In this document: piece after piece, positions 8,237 through 17,161 of the stretch | Position numbering within the stretch: the first letter of the stretch is position 1 | Layout: every line of letters begins with the position of its first letter | Assembly: GCF_003633725.1 (NCBI RefSeq) | Contig: NZ_RBIJ01000003.1 | Location: forward strand, 1-64,000 | Direction of reading: 5' to 3' | Length of the DNA: 64,000 nt | DNA from: Brockia lithotrophica | GTDB lineage: Bacteria; Bacillota; Bacilli; Thermicanales; DSM-22653 | Made by a program: the position numbers and the translations under genes | Notes under the pieces: generated by a model | The model's input: only the letters and a program-made list of their open reading frames with translations | What the model was told of the DNA's origin: nothing | Databases searched by the model: none

Positions 8237-9069
8237 GACGGACCACCGTCCTCGGGAACCCCGCCTTCGGAAGCGTCGAGGGCCCCATGCTCCTCGGAGG
8301 TGCGATCGTCGGCCGCGGACGCGCGTCGCGCGAGCTCGGCAATCCGCTCCCCGATCGGACCCAGGACCTCCCGTTCGATTTCCACGAGGCGCTGGATTCC
8401 GCGTTCCGCAAGGGACAAGAGCTCTTCGAGCTCTGCGCGAAGAAAGGGGGATCCTTCTCCGCTTCCCTGGATTTCGACATACCGCCCGCTGCCCGTCATG
8501 GCCACGTTCATGTCCACACGCGCCTCGGAATCCTCGGCGAAGTTGAGGTCGAGGAGGGGCACGTCGCCGACGACGCCCACGCTCGTCGCCGCGAGAAAGT
8601 CCACGAGGGGGATTTCGGCAATTTCCCCGCGCTCGCGCAGGCGTTCAAAGGCAAAGGCGAGGGCGACAAAACCGCCCGTGATCGCAGCCGTCCGCGTTCC
8701 ACCGTCCGCCTGGAGGACGTCGGCATCGACGATCACCGTGCGCTCCCCTAGCCGCTCGGGGTCGACCACGGCGCGGAGTGCCCGACCGATGAGGCGCTGG
8801 ATTTCCATCGTGCGCCCCTGGAGGTGGCCCCGTACGGACTCGCGCTGCGTGCGGGTTTCCGTAGACCGGGGGAGGAGGCTGTATTCGGCCGTCACCCAAC
8901 CGCGCCCTTGCCCGCGGAGGAAGGGAGGGACCTTGTCTTCCACGGTGGCCGTCACGTAGACGCGCGTATCGCCGACCTCGATGAGGACGGACCCTTCGGC
9001 GTACTTGTTTACGTGGGGTGTGATGCGGACAGGCCGGAGTTCGTCGGGGCTACGTCCGTCGATGCGCAC
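8233..9069 (-). CDS. rph: Ribonuclease PH
   Basis: Phosphate-dependent 3'-5' exoribonuclease that trims the 3' ends of tRNA precursors. The text begins [16 protein letters not shown], the standard N-terminus, and holds [15 protein letters not shown], the [15 protein letters not shown] segment, [14 protein letters not shown] and [11 protein letters not shown]. Start chosen at GTG 9069, with GAGGTGG six bases before; a longer frame upstream has no family similarity. The family is about 240-256 residues; here 278, the excess being a charged tail after position 250. It lies 108 bases after gerM and is coupled to rdgB. Confidence 0.95.
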   Translation of the reverse strand: MRIDGRSPDELRPVRITPHVNKYAEGSVLIEVGDTRVYVTATVEDKVPPFLRGQGRGWVTAEYSLLPRSTETRTQRESVRGHLQGRTMEIQRLIGRALRAVVDPERLGERTVIVDADVLQADGGTRTAAITGGFVALAFAFERLRERGEIAEIPLVDFLAATSVGVVGDVPLLDLNFAEDSEARVDMNVAMTGSGRYVEIQGSGEGSPFLRAELEELLSLAERGIQRLVEIEREVLGPIGERIAELARRASAADDRTSEEHGALDASEGGVPEDGGPS

Positions 9070-9177
9070 GCGTTCCACCTCGCTTCGAACCGCACGAACC
9101 ACTCCCTCATTATACCCGAACCGTTCCACCTCCCCACGGGGAACCGAGGGTACACCCGAGGTACCCGTCCTCAAGCG

Positions 9178-10251
9178 CTAAAAACCCAAGGGGTTCAAAG
9201 TTCGGGGGCGCGCCACGGGGCGCGTGAGGTCGAAGTCCTCCCCAACCTTGATCGCCTGCCCGTCTACGAGGATCTGTGCTTCCTTCGTCCCCGCCATCTC
9301 GGTTGCCGTGAGCGCCAAAGCCTGCACGGAACGCGCCGCCCAGGCGTCCGCCTTCCCGTCTTTGGTGAGGAGGTGGGGATCCACGTCCACGACCGCAACC
9401 CCGCCGTCGACGAAGGCGCGGTGAAGGCGCACGGAAGGACGCACGGTGGGCAGGAGGGAACTCCCTCCCAGGGGACCGCGAATGAGTTCGCGAATCGCCG
9501 CCTCGAGCGGCCGATCCGTACGGGGGACGAGGCGCGTTACGGGCACGAAGTAGGTAAACGTGCCGTCTTCCGATTGGGCTTGGAAGTACAGGCGAACGGG
9601 AGTCGTATCGCCGGGAGTGGCCTCCGGTGCAAGCTCGACGTTGATCCCCATCGACCGATCGAGGGGAGAGGAGACGGGTAGTCCTCCCTTCCCAAACCTC
9701 TCGAGCGGATGTCCGGAAACGCGCAGGGACACGCGCTTCACTGTGGGAAACTCCGTAAGCGTCCAGACGACGGCCTCCAGGGTGCGCGCGGCGTGTTCTG
9801 CCGCCACATTTTGTACCTCGGGACCGAAGTCGACTACGGCCTCCCCCTCCGGAGTCACGTCTATGGTAAACGTCGTTCCCTTGGGCAGGGGAGCGTGAAA
9901 GCCGTGGGGGAGAATCGCTTCTCCGGGGCCACCTTCTACGAGGTACGTGAGCGCCTGCTTTGCCACACCCTCGACGAGCGGCAGGCGGGCGGTGAAGGGG
10001 ACGACGTACCCGTGGGCGTCCGTAACGTACAACGTGTAAGACGTAAGGGCGAGTTCTTTCCCTGGGGTCGCGGGGTGAAGGGAAGAAGCGCCTCCCTCGT
10101 TCTTGGACGGCGAAGGGGAAGGACCACTCGCCTGATTCCCCGTTCTCCCGCAACCCGCAAAGGAAAGAACCGCTACGACCAAGGCGAGAACGAGGGCAAT
10201 TCCGCGAACGTAAGGAACGGTGGTTCCGGCCGACCGTGTCTTCCCGCGCAT
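9178..10251 (-). CDS. gerM: GerM-like lipoprotein with two GerMN domains
   Basis: A 357-residue lipoprotein related to GerM, required in Bacillus for normal sporulation and spore germination (part of the mother-cell to forespore apparatus). A hydrophobic leader ends in the lipobox SFAGC (Cys at about 34), then a serine/proline-rich linker. Two copies of the GerMN fold follow: the first around TSYTLYVTDAHGYVVPFTAR to VSLRVSG, the second from VRLYFQAQSEDGTFTYFVPV to AQILVDGQAIKVGEDFDL. Both have the expected form of a sugar-like loop and the ending pattern V..V.L.VDG. Start ATG 10251 has AGGAGGGG upstream. Its place between murI and rph matches Bacillus. Confidence 0.9.
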   Translation of the reverse strand: MRGKTRSAGTTVPYVRGIALVLALVVAVLSFAGCGRTGNQASGPSPSPSKNEGGASSLHPATPGKELALTSYTLYVTDAHGYVVPFTARLPLVEGVAKQALTYLVEGGPGEAILPHGFHAPLPKGTTFTIDVTPEGEAVVDFGPEVQNVAAEHAARTLEAVVWTLTEFPTVKRVSLRVSGHPLERFGKGGLPVSSPLDRSMGINVELAPEATPGDTTPVRLYFQAQSEDGTFTYFVPVTRLVPRTDRPLEAAIRELIRGPLGGSSLLPTVRPSVRLHRAFVDGGVAVVDVDPHLLTKDGKADAWAARSVQALALTATEMAGTKEAQILVDGQAIKVGEDFDLTRPVARPRTLNPLGF

Positions 10252-10346
10252 CCGTAAGCCCCTCCTTACGGCAGCGTAGTCCTAGGGCATGTATACGGGT
10301 GCGGGGACAACGGTAGACCGGCGGGGTCCCGAAGCGCGATCGGCGC

Positions 10347-11189
10347 TCATCCGCCGAAACCCGGAAGCGGCGCGTCTTCGGAACCCTGGAGGACGGACAG
10401 GGGAAGATGGACCACGTGCACGGGGCGGGCGAGCACCGCTCCCGCCCAGCGGGAAAAAAAATCCGGGTCCCCCGTCGTGTAGAAAAGGACCTCCCCCTTC
10501 AGAGAGGAAGGGTACATACGGGCCACTTCCTCGGCGACTTCCTCCGCGGGGTTGAGCAGGGTAACCTCTTCGCCGAGGCACTCGCGAATGTACGGGGCGA
10601 GAAGCGGGTAATGCGTACACCCGAGGAGGACGGCGCGGAGACGGCGTCTCCCGTTGGCCCCAGACCCATTCCAGAGAATCCGTACGGAGCCAAGCTCCTC
10701 GCACACCGCGCGGCGAAGGCGCTCGGGTGGAGCACCTCCCTCGAGCAGAGGTACCCACGTAGGACAGGACTTGGAAAAGACGGAGAGCTCGGGCCGCAGG
10801 TGGTAGAGGAGGCGAGGGTAGACGCCGCTGGCCACGGTTACGGGGGTGGCGAGGACGGCGATCTCCTCCGCACCGGCCCGGGCGGCAAGACGTGCCCCGG
10901 GTTCTACCATCCCGAGGACGGGGACGTCCGCCTGGCGGCGAAGGAGGTCGAGGGCCACAGAGGAAACCGTATTGCACGCCGCAACGACGAGGGCGGGCCG
11001 AAAGCGCAGGAGGAATCCCAGGATCTCGAGAGAAAACATCCGGATCTCCTCGCGCGAGCGCGAACCGTACGGACTGCGCGCCTGATCCCCTACGTAGACG
11101 AGAGGCGCCCGGGGAAGGCGAAGGAGGATTTCCCGTACCACGGTGAGACCGCCGAGCCCCGAATCGAACACCGCAATCGGCCCGGTCAT
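10347..11189 (-). CDS. murI: Glutamate racemase
   Basis: Makes D-glutamate for peptidoglycan from L-glutamate without a cofactor. The 280-residue protein shows VFDSGLGGLTV (catalytic Asp 9 region), YVGDQARSPYG (usually DxxxxPYG), the first catalytic cysteine in AACNTVSS (Cys 72) and the second in LLGCTHYPLL. It corresponds to racE of Bacillus by position between marR and gerM. Start ATG 11189 lies after AAGGGGCGAG. The tail GSEDAPLPGFGG is not conserved. Ninety-odd bases separate it from gerM on the same strand, so they could share a transcript. Confidence 0.95.
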   Translation of the reverse strand: MTGPIAVFDSGLGGLTVVREILLRLPRAPLVYVGDQARSPYGSRSREEIRMFSLEILGFLLRFRPALVVAACNTVSSVALDLLRRQADVPVLGMVEPGARLAARAGAEEIAVLATPVTVASGVYPRLLYHLRPELSVFSKSCPTWVPLLEGGAPPERLRRAVCEELGSVRILWNGSGANGRRRLRAVLLGCTHYPLLAPYIRECLGEEVTLLNPAEEVAEEVARMYPSSLKGEVLFYTTGDPDFFSRWAGAVLARPVHVVHLPLSVLQGSEDAPLPGFGG

Positions 11190-11280
11190 CTGCTTCTCGC
11201 CCCTTTTTCTGCGTGTCCCGACGAAATCGCATCTCCGTATCGCCTAACCCCGGCTTCACCCAAAGCTCCGGAAATTCATC

Positions 11281-11823
11281 CTAGTCATCTCTATGCGTGG
11301 CACGACCGCTTTCGAACTCGCGCACCATTTCCGCGTGCAGGCGGGCGAGAAGGCGGCGCAGCTCTTCCGCCTCCTCGGGAGAAAAGCGGCGGAGGAGCCC
11401 GGCAAGGTACGCCTGCCGCCGGCGGATGACCTCCTCGATGACCGTACGCCCGGCCTCGAGGAGTTCCACGCGCACGACGCGGCGGTCGTGGGATGCGCGC
11501 ACGCGGCGCACGTAGCCGCCGCGTTCCAATCGGTCCACGAGGTCGGTTACGGTGCTGTTCGCGAGGTACATTTTGGCGCTGAGTTCGCCAATCGTGAGGT
11601 TTCCGGCTTCTTTGAGCCACTGCAGGGCGATGAACTGCGGAGGCGTAAGGGGGGTTTCCTGAAGGAGCTCCCTTCCCTTTTGCTTCAGAAGGGCGCTCAC
11701 GTGCCGAAGGTGCCACTCCACTTCCTCGGCGATCGCCCGTCCGCCTTCCTCTTCGGCACTCCGGCGATCCGCCCCTTCTCCTTCGTTTTGCGGAAACTCT
11801 CCCCCTGCGTTCCTCTCGTCCAC
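11281..11823 (-). CDS. MarR-family transcriptional regulator (YsmB-like)
   Basis: A 180-residue winged-helix regulator. A 34-residue charged N-terminal part precedes the MarR fold: LTPPQFIALQWLKEAGNLTI, recognition region LSAKMYLANSTVTDLVDRLE and wing YVRRVRASHDRRVVRVELL, then a dimerisation helix rich in Arg and Glu. Start chosen at GTG 11823 after GAGCGGGA; a later GTG (residue 35, preceded by GAGGAA) is possible and would give a more typical length. Located between murI and the divergent CoA-disulfide reductase, the position of ysmB in Bacillus. The divergent arrangement suggests it may control the reductase, which is inference. The ligand is unknown. Confidence 0.88.
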   Translation of the reverse strand: MDERNAGGEFPQNEGEGADRRSAEEEGGRAIAEEVEWHLRHVSALLKQKGRELLQETPLTPPQFIALQWLKEAGNLTIGELSAKMYLANSTVTDLVDRLERGGYVRRVRASHDRRVVRVELLEAGRTVIEEVIRRRQAYLAGLLRRFSPEEAEELRRLLARLHAEMVREFESGRATHRDD

Positions 11824-12000
11824 TCCCGCTCGTCCCCTCTCGGGCCGGCAACCGGCCTTCCCTACCCGACTTCGCTTGCCTCTATCAAACCGGAAGGGCA
11901 AAACCCATGTCAAGGGGCGCCTCCCCCCCCCGACATGCAACCAGTTCCTGACGGGTGGTACAATAAGACGCACCGATACAAGGCGAAGGGGGCGACATAT

Positions 12001-13356
12001 GTGGGCAAACGCTACGCGATCGTTGGCGGCGACGCCGCGGGGATGAGCGCGGCGACGCAGATCCGCCGTGTAGACCCGCAGGGCGAAATCGTAGTCTGGG
12101 AAAAGGAAGGCGTGATCTCCTACGCGCAGTGCGGCCTTCCCTACTACGTCGGCGGCGTAGTTTCCGCTCCGGAACGACTCCTCGCCCGAACGGCGGACGA
12201 ATTCCGCGAACGCTATCGGATCGACGTACGCCTGCACCACGAAGTCCTGGCGATCGACCCCCAGGGGAAACGCGTGCGCATCCTCCGCCGCGACACGGGC
12301 GAAGAAATCGAGGAAGGGTACGACGTCCTCCTCCTCGCGACGGGGAGCGCCGCCGTACTCCCCCCGTGGGAAGGAATCGACCTGCCCGGCGTCTTTCCCC
12401 TTAAGACGCTGGCGGACGCCGAGCGGTTGGTGGCCTGGCTCTCCCGGCGCAACCCCAAGCGCGTCGTAATCGTCGGCGGCGGGTACATCGGCCTGGAAGC
12501 GGCGGAAGCGCTCGTGCACCGCGGCCTTTCCGTCACCGTGGTGGACGTGGCGCCCCAGCTCATCCCGAGCTTTGACCGGCCGATCGCCGAGCTCGTCCGG
12601 CAGGAACTCGAACGGCACGGCGTCGAAGTTCGCCTGGAAGAACGGGTACGCGGCTTTTCCGGCGACTCCGCAGGCGTGCGGGAGGTCCTCCTGGAAGGCG
12701 GTTCCCTTGCGGCGGACCTCGTCCTCGTCGCCGTAGGCGTCAGACCGGTCAGCGAGCTCGCGCGCGCCGCAGGGATCGAGCTCGGACCTCGGGGGGCCGT
12801 CCTCGTCGACGAATACCTGCGAACGAGTGCGCCGGACGTGTACGCCGCGGGCGACTGCGCGACGCACTTTCACCGGATAAAAAACGCTCCCGACTACATT
12901 CCCCTGGGTACCACGGCCAACAAGCAGGGGCGGATCGCGGGAGCAAACATGGCCGGTGCGCAAATCCCCTTTGCCGGCGTTTTGGGCACGGCCATCGTCA
13001 AGGTCTTCGACCTCGCCATCGCCCGCACCGGTCTAGGAGAGGAAGAGTGCCGAACGTCGGGGAGGACGTGTGAGACGGTGGCAATTCAGGCGCGTCCCGT
13101 GAGCCACTACTACCCGGGAGCAGAAGACGCGCTTACGCTGAGGATTACGTTCGACCTCAAGACGCGGGCGCTTCTGGGCGGACAGATCGCAGGCCGTCGC
13201 GGAGTAGACAAGCGCATCGACGTCCTCGCCACGGCGCTCTACGCCGGCCTCACGATCGACGAGCTCCAAGCCCTCGACCTCGCCTACGCGCCGCCGTTTA
13301 ACGGCGTGTGGGACCCCCTGCAGCAGGCGTCTACAGTAGCACAAAAGAAGGCATAG
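12001..13356 (+). CDS. cdr: CoA-disulfide reductase / FAD-dependent pyridine nucleotide-disulfide oxidoreductase
   Basis: A 451-residue flavoprotein of the single-cysteine disulfide reductase group that reduces CoA disulfide or related persulfides with NAD(P)H. Residues 7-20 form the FAD-binding fold (IVGGDAAGMSAATQ), Cys 44 lies in SYAQCGLPYYVGG, exactly the active-site context of CoA-disulfide reductases. The NAD(P)H fold is VVIVGGGYIGLEAAEAL (about 155-171), the second FAD contact VYAAGDCATHFH, and the C-terminal dimer domain carries HYYPGAEDAL. GTG 12001 is chosen because it is in frame, follows AAGGGGGCG, and gives the exact N-terminus of the family. Divergent from the MarR regulator. 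The alternative role as polysulfide or NADH oxidase cannot be excluded. Confidence 0.88.
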   Translation: MGKRYAIVGGDAAGMSAATQIRRVDPQGEIVVWEKEGVISYAQCGLPYYVGGVVSAPERLLARTADEFRERYRIDVRLHHEVLAIDPQGKRVRILRRDTGEEIEEGYDVLLLATGSAAVLPPWEGIDLPGVFPLKTLADAERLVAWLSRRNPKRVVIVGGGYIGLEAAEALVHRGLSVTVVDVAPQLIPSFDRPIAELVRQELERHGVEVRLEERVRGFSGDSAGVREVLLEGGSLAADLVLVAVGVRPVSELARAAGIELGPRGAVLVDEYLRTSAPDVYAAGDCATHFHRIKNAPDYIPLGTTANKQGRIAGANMAGAQIPFAGVLGTAIVKVFDLAIARTGLGEEECRTSGRTCETVAIQARPVSHYYPGAEDALTLRITFDLKTRALLGGQIAGRRGVDKRIDVLATALYAGLTIDELQALDLAYAPPFNGVWDPLQQASTVAQKKA

Positions 13357-13424
13357 CGCGATACGTCGGGCGTGGCGCGACCGGCGCCGCACCTCCGCCG
13401 AACGAACAAGCTCCTCCTGGATGC

Positions 13425-13646
13425 CTAGATCTTGAGTTCCCCCATGCGCACGAGCTCCACGACGGCTTGAGATCGGCCCTTGACGCCCAACTTTTGAATT
13501 ACGTTGGAGATGTGGTTCCGCACGGTCTTTTCGCTGATGAAGAGCTCGCGCGCGATCTCCTTGGTGGTTTTATCCTTTACGAGCAGTTCGAAGACTTCCC
13601 GCTCGCGCGGCGTGAGGATCGACGAACGTTCGAGGTTGGGGGCCAC
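13425..13646 (-). CDS. gerE: Sporulation transcription factor GerE
   Basis: A 73-residue stand-alone LuxR-type helix-turn-helix protein, which in Bacillus is the last mother-cell regulator and controls spore-coat genes together with sigma-K. LTPREREVFELLVKDKTTKE and IARELFISEKTVRNHISNVI (the two halves of the domain) followed by QKLGVKGRSQAVVELVRMG match GerE closely, including the short acidic-to-basic N-terminus and no receiver domain. Start GTG 13646 with GGAGGGG. A sigma-K-like -10 is 55 bases upstream. The gene lies alone between the reductase and lysC, keeping the Bacillus order lysC ... gerE-racE with the succinate dehydrogenase genes lost or moved. Confidence 0.93.
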   Translation of the reverse strand: MAPNLERSSILTPREREVFELLVKDKTTKEIARELFISEKTVRNHISNVIQKLGVKGRSQAVVELVRMGELKI

Positions 13647-13700
13647 CCCTACCCCTCCCTTCCGAAGCCACCCGAGAAGGTGCGGTGCCGGATGTCAACG

Positions 13701-13709
13701 TATCGTATG
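13701..13709 (-). promoter_or_regulatory. Candidate sigma-K-type -10 element for gerE
   Basis: The minus strand reads CATACGATA, fitting the sigma-K -10 consensus CATAnnnTA (and close to sigma-E CATACAAT), 55 bases before the gerE start. The -35 AC is ambiguous. gerE is a sigma-K gene in Bacillus. Confidence 0.5.
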
Positions 13710-13767
13710 TGGAAGGGATTGGTGGGGTGTAGGCCGGTATCGAGGGGAGTCCGAAAATCCCCGCGAA

Positions 13768-15036
13768 CTAGGCCTCCCGCCTTCCGCCCTGGGGAGAGGG
13801 GGTACCCTCCGCCTCGGCAGCTTCGTCGTCGAGGCCAAACGCCGTGTGCAGGAGACGGGCGGCCCGGCACGCCTGCTCGCGTTCGACGACGACGGAAATC
13901 TTGATCTCCGAGGTGGAGACCATCTTCACGTCGATCCCCGCGTCGGCGAGGGTCCGGAAGACTCCGGCCGCCACCCCGGGACGCGACGCCATCCCCGCAC
14001 CTACGACGGATACCTTGGCCAACCCGCCTTCCGCGTCCAGGCGGTCGTAGGCGAGAGAACTCCGCCGCGCCGCGAGGAGTTCGATGGCGCGCTCGAGGTC
14101 TCCCGCCTCGAGGCTGAAGGCGACGTCCAGCCCGTCAGGGCCCGCGACACTCGTGATGATGATGTCCACGTTGATCTCCGCCTCCGCGAGAAGGCCGAAG
14201 AGGCGCTTGAGGGCCCCCTCCGGTGGGCGAACACCCCGAAGCGTCACGCGGGCGACGGATTCGTCTACGGCGACGCCGGTGACGACGCGTCCTCCTTCCA
14301 TGTCCTGCGCCTCCCCTCCGATCCACGTCCCTTCCCGATCGTCCAACGAAGTGGCCACGTAAAGCGGTACTCCGTAGCGCTTGGCGAGTTCTACGGCCCG
14401 GGGGTGCAACACGACGGCACCGAGGTGGGCAAGTTCGAGCATCTCGTCGTAAGTGACGTGGGCGAGCTTGCGCGCCTTGGGAACAACCCGCGGATCGGAC
14501 GTGTAGACGCCGTCCACGTCCGTGTAGATCTCGCACCGCTCCGCCCGAAGGGCAGCTGCGAGGGCCACGGCCGTCGTATCGCTTCCCCCCCGACCGAGCG
14601 TGGTGATCTCCTCTTCCGCGGTAACCCCCTGAAATCCCGCGACGAGGACGACCTTCCCACCGCTCAGGTGGCGTTCGAGTCGCGCCGACTCCACGGACTC
14701 GATGAGGGCCCGGCCGAAGGAGGGCGTCGTGCGGATGCCCGCCTGCCACCCCATGAGGGCAACCGCCGGCACGCCGCGGTCGCGCAGCGCCATTTCCATA
14801 AGGGCGATGGACACAACCTCGCCCGTAGACAAGAGGAGGTCCAGGGCGTCCGGGTGGGGACGCGGGGAGACCTCGCGGGCAAGGGCGAGGAGCTCGTCCG
14901 TCGTATCGCCCATCGCGGAAAGGACGACGACCAACGGTCCGTGCTCGCGGTACGCCCGCGCGATGCGTTCGGCTACGTTCAGGATCCGCGCGGGCGTCGC
15001 GAGGGACGAACCACCGTACTTCTGAACAACGCGCAC
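13768..15036 (-). CDS. lysC: Aspartate kinase
   Basis: Phosphorylates L-aspartate, the first step to lysine, diaminopimelate, threonine and methionine. 422 residues, in the range of the lysine-sensitive class. Kinase part: VVQKYGGSSLA (the KxGG(T/S)S motif), LLSTGEVVS, TTLGRGGSDTTAVALA and the DVDGVYTSDPR aspartate pocket. Two ACT domains follow (around INVDIIITSVAGPDGLDVAF and IDVKMVSTSEIKISVVVE), which bind the inhibitory amino acid. Start GTG 15036 with AGGGGGGAA. A sigma-A promoter is seen at 15095-15123, 60 bases upstream. No lysine riboswitch is visible in the 5' leader, unlike lysC of Bacillus subtilis. Neighbour uvrC keeps the Bacillus order. Confidence 0.95.
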   Translation of the reverse strand: MRVVQKYGGSSLATPARILNVAERIARAYREHGPLVVVLSAMGDTTDELLALAREVSPRPHPDALDLLLSTGEVVSIALMEMALRDRGVPAVALMGWQAGIRTTPSFGRALIESVESARLERHLSGGKVVLVAGFQGVTAEEEITTLGRGGSDTTAVALAAALRAERCEIYTDVDGVYTSDPRVVPKARKLAHVTYDEMLELAHLGAVVLHPRAVELAKRYGVPLYVATSLDDREGTWIGGEAQDMEGGRVVTGVAVDESVARVTLRGVRPPEGALKRLFGLLAEAEINVDIIITSVAGPDGLDVAFSLEAGDLERAIELLAARRSSLAYDRLDAEGGLAKVSVVGAGMASRPGVAAGVFRTLADAGIDVKMVSTSEIKISVVVEREQACRAARLLHTAFGLDDEAAEAEGTPSPQGGRREA

Positions 15037-15094
15037 CGGCGTTCCCCCCTACGCGACCGAATTCGCTCGATCCGCTCTTGCAAAAGCTTTTTCT

Positions 15095-15123
15095 ATTCTA
15101 CGGAGTCGTGATTTTTCCCGCAA
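15095..15123 (-). promoter_or_regulatory. Sigma-A promoter for lysC
   Basis: Minus strand TTGCGG, 17 bases, TAGAAT. The predicted transcript start is about 50 bases before the lysC GTG, leaving too short a leader for a lysine riboswitch. Confidence 0.7.
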
Positions 15124-15165
15124 GGTCTCCGACGCCGTCTCCCGTTCCGCCGGACGTGTAGACCC

Positions 15166-17118
15166 TCAGGAAATCCTCCCCGTATCGACCTCCTCCTTCG
15201 GGAGGTCGTCTCGTCCTGTGCGGTCGGCACCTCGGTCGGTACGGTACTCCCCGGGTGATTCCGCCACCGCATCGGCCGTAGAGGCAAGGGCGCCTTCCTC
15301 TCGACCGTAGGAAGACAGATACGCCCGCAACGTCTGGGCGAGCTTTTTCCCCACCACGGCCGCGAGCTCCTCCTCGGGCGCCGTCCGGATGCGCTCCAAG
15401 GAACCGAAGCGGCGGAGAAGCTCGCGCTTGCGCTTGGGGCCTATGCCCGGAACCTCGTCGAGGACCGAAGCGAAAGCTTCCTTCTTCCGCCGCCGTCGGT
15501 GGGTCGCCACGGCAAACCGGTGCACTTCTTCCTGCATGCGCACGAGGAGGAGGAAGGCCGCACCGCGCCGGGAAAGGGCGAGGGGGCGCGGCGGATCTCC
15601 GGCCAGCGCCACGCGCGTCTCGTGGCGCTCGTCCTTGGCCAGGGCGAGGAGGGGGGTAGGCCGCCCGAGCTCCTCCGCGAACACCTCGCGGGCTACGGCC
15701 AGGTGACCGCGGCCTCCGTCCAGGACGACGAGATCCGGCCACGGCCCGCCTTCCTCGAGGAGCTTGCCGTAGCGGCGCCGGAGGACCTCCCGCAAGGCTC
15801 CGTAGTCGTCCCCGCGGGCTGCCTCGCGGATTCGGTACGTCCGGTAGTCGTGCTTGGACGGACGACCGTCGACGAAGACCACGACGACGCCCACCGCCTG
15901 GGCGCCAAAGAGGTGGGATTGGTCGAGGACGTCGATCCGGCGAGGTGCGGGAATGCCCAGGACGCTCCCGAGCTCTTCCAAGGCCGAGGCGATGCGCTGC
16001 GCGTCCCGCGCCTCCAAGGCCACGTGCTCCTCCAGGGCGTGCCGGGCGTTTTCTTGGGCCATCTCGAGAAGGCGCCTCTTTTCCCCGCGCTTCGGGACGT
16101 GCACCCGCATCCCTAAAGCCTGCCCGAGCGCCTCGGCATCCTCGATGGGGGGGAGGAGGAGAAGGCCGGGGCGGTTGGCGACGTCGAAGTCGAGGTAGTA
16201 CTGCCCGAGGAACTGGACGAAGGCCTCCTCGGATTCGCCGTAGTAGGGGCGAATGTCGCGCTCTCCCTCCAAAAGCCTCCCCGCGCGCACGTGGAAAATC
16301 TGAATTGCGATCCGCCCGTGCTCTGCGAAAAAGGCGGCGATGTCCCAGTCTTCCGTTCGGTTCGGGAGGAGCACCGCCTGCTCTTCCTTGAGGTGCCCGA
16401 TCTCCCTCAGGAGGTCGCGGAGCTGTGCGGCCCGTTCGAAGTCGAACCGTTCGGCCGCCTCCCACATCTGCGCCTCGAGGCGCTTCTCCACGCCCTCGGT
16501 CTTCCCCCGAAGAAAGGCGGCGATTTCCCGAACCATCGGCCCGTAGACGTTCGGGTCCACCGGACGGACGCAAGGCGCAAGGCACTGCCCCATGTGGTAG
16601 TACAGGCACGGCCGATCGGGCAAGGTTCGGCACTTGCGAAGGGGGTAGAGCTTGTCGAGGAGGCGCTTCGTGGCGCGCGCCGCCTGGGCGTGCGGATAGG
16701 GGCCGAAGTAACGCCCCCCGTCCGGCTGGACGCGCCGGGTGATCTCGATCCGCGGGTGCTCTTCGTTCGTGATCTTGATGTAGGGGTAGGACTTGTCGTC
16801 CTTGAGGAGGACGTTGTAGCGCGGCGCGTAACGCTTGATGAGGTTCATCTCGAGGAGGAGCGCAGCCGTCGGGTTGGGCACGACGATCGTCTCGAAGTCG
16901 GCAATCTCGGAGATCATCCGCTCCGTCTTCGCGTCGTGGGCGCCCGTGAAGTACGAGCGGACACGCTGCTTCAGGGAGTTCGCCTTTCCGACGTAGATGA
17001 CCTCACCTTGGGCGTTCTTCATGAGGTACACGCCCGGTCGCTCCGGCAAAAGCTCCACCTTCGCCCGAAGGCGCCCGCGATCCCCGGAAAGGCCCCCTTC
17101 GATCGGACCATCCGCCAC
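15166..17118 (-). CDS. uvrC: UvrABC excinuclease subunit C
   Basis: Makes both incisions around a UvrB-marked DNA lesion. 650 residues. The GIY-YIG nuclease domain opens the protein (PGVYLMKNAQGEVIYVGKAN, then Arg of RVRSYF), followed by the zinc-less middle region with CRTLPDRPCLYYHMGQCLAP, the UvrB-binding UVR helix near EAAERFDFERAAQLRD, the RNase H-like 5' nuclease (DQSHLFGAQAVGVVVVFVDG, LDGGRGHLAVA) and a double helix-hairpin-helix (LDEVPGIGPKRKRELLRRFG). The last 40 residues are a charged low-complexity tail. Start set at GTG 17118 because GGGGGTGAGG is correctly spaced; GTG 17127 is an alternative. 129 bases upstream of lysC. Confidence 0.96.
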   Translation of the reverse strand: MADGPIEGGLSGDRGRLRAKVELLPERPGVYLMKNAQGEVIYVGKANSLKQRVRSYFTGAHDAKTERMISEIADFETIVVPNPTAALLLEMNLIKRYAPRYNVLLKDDKSYPYIKITNEEHPRIEITRRVQPDGGRYFGPYPHAQAARATKRLLDKLYPLRKCRTLPDRPCLYYHMGQCLAPCVRPVDPNVYGPMVREIAAFLRGKTEGVEKRLEAQMWEAAERFDFERAAQLRDLLREIGHLKEEQAVLLPNRTEDWDIAAFFAEHGRIAIQIFHVRAGRLLEGERDIRPYYGESEEAFVQFLGQYYLDFDVANRPGLLLLPPIEDAEALGQALGMRVHVPKRGEKRRLLEMAQENARHALEEHVALEARDAQRIASALEELGSVLGIPAPRRIDVLDQSHLFGAQAVGVVVVFVDGRPSKHDYRTYRIREAARGDDYGALREVLRRRYGKLLEEGGPWPDLVVLDGGRGHLAVAREVFAEELGRPTPLLALAKDERHETRVALAGDPPRPLALSRRGAAFLLLVRMQEEVHRFAVATHRRRRKKEAFASVLDEVPGIGPKRKRELLRRFGSLERIRTAPEEELAAVVGKKLAQTLRAYLSSYGREEGALASTADAVAESPGEYRTDRGADRTGRDDLPKEEVDTGRIS

Positions 17119-17161
17119 AAGCCTCACCCCCTTCCCTTTTGCAACCCGGGGACAAACGTCG

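Noticed and set aside
11824-12963. N-terminal extension of the MarR frame
   Set aside because: It runs antisense through the CoA-disulfide reductase and has no MarR similarity; the gene starts at 11823.
15037-15165. Lysine riboswitch before lysC
   Set aside because: The promoter lies about 50 bases from the start codon, so there is no room, and no conserved lysine-box sequence is seen.
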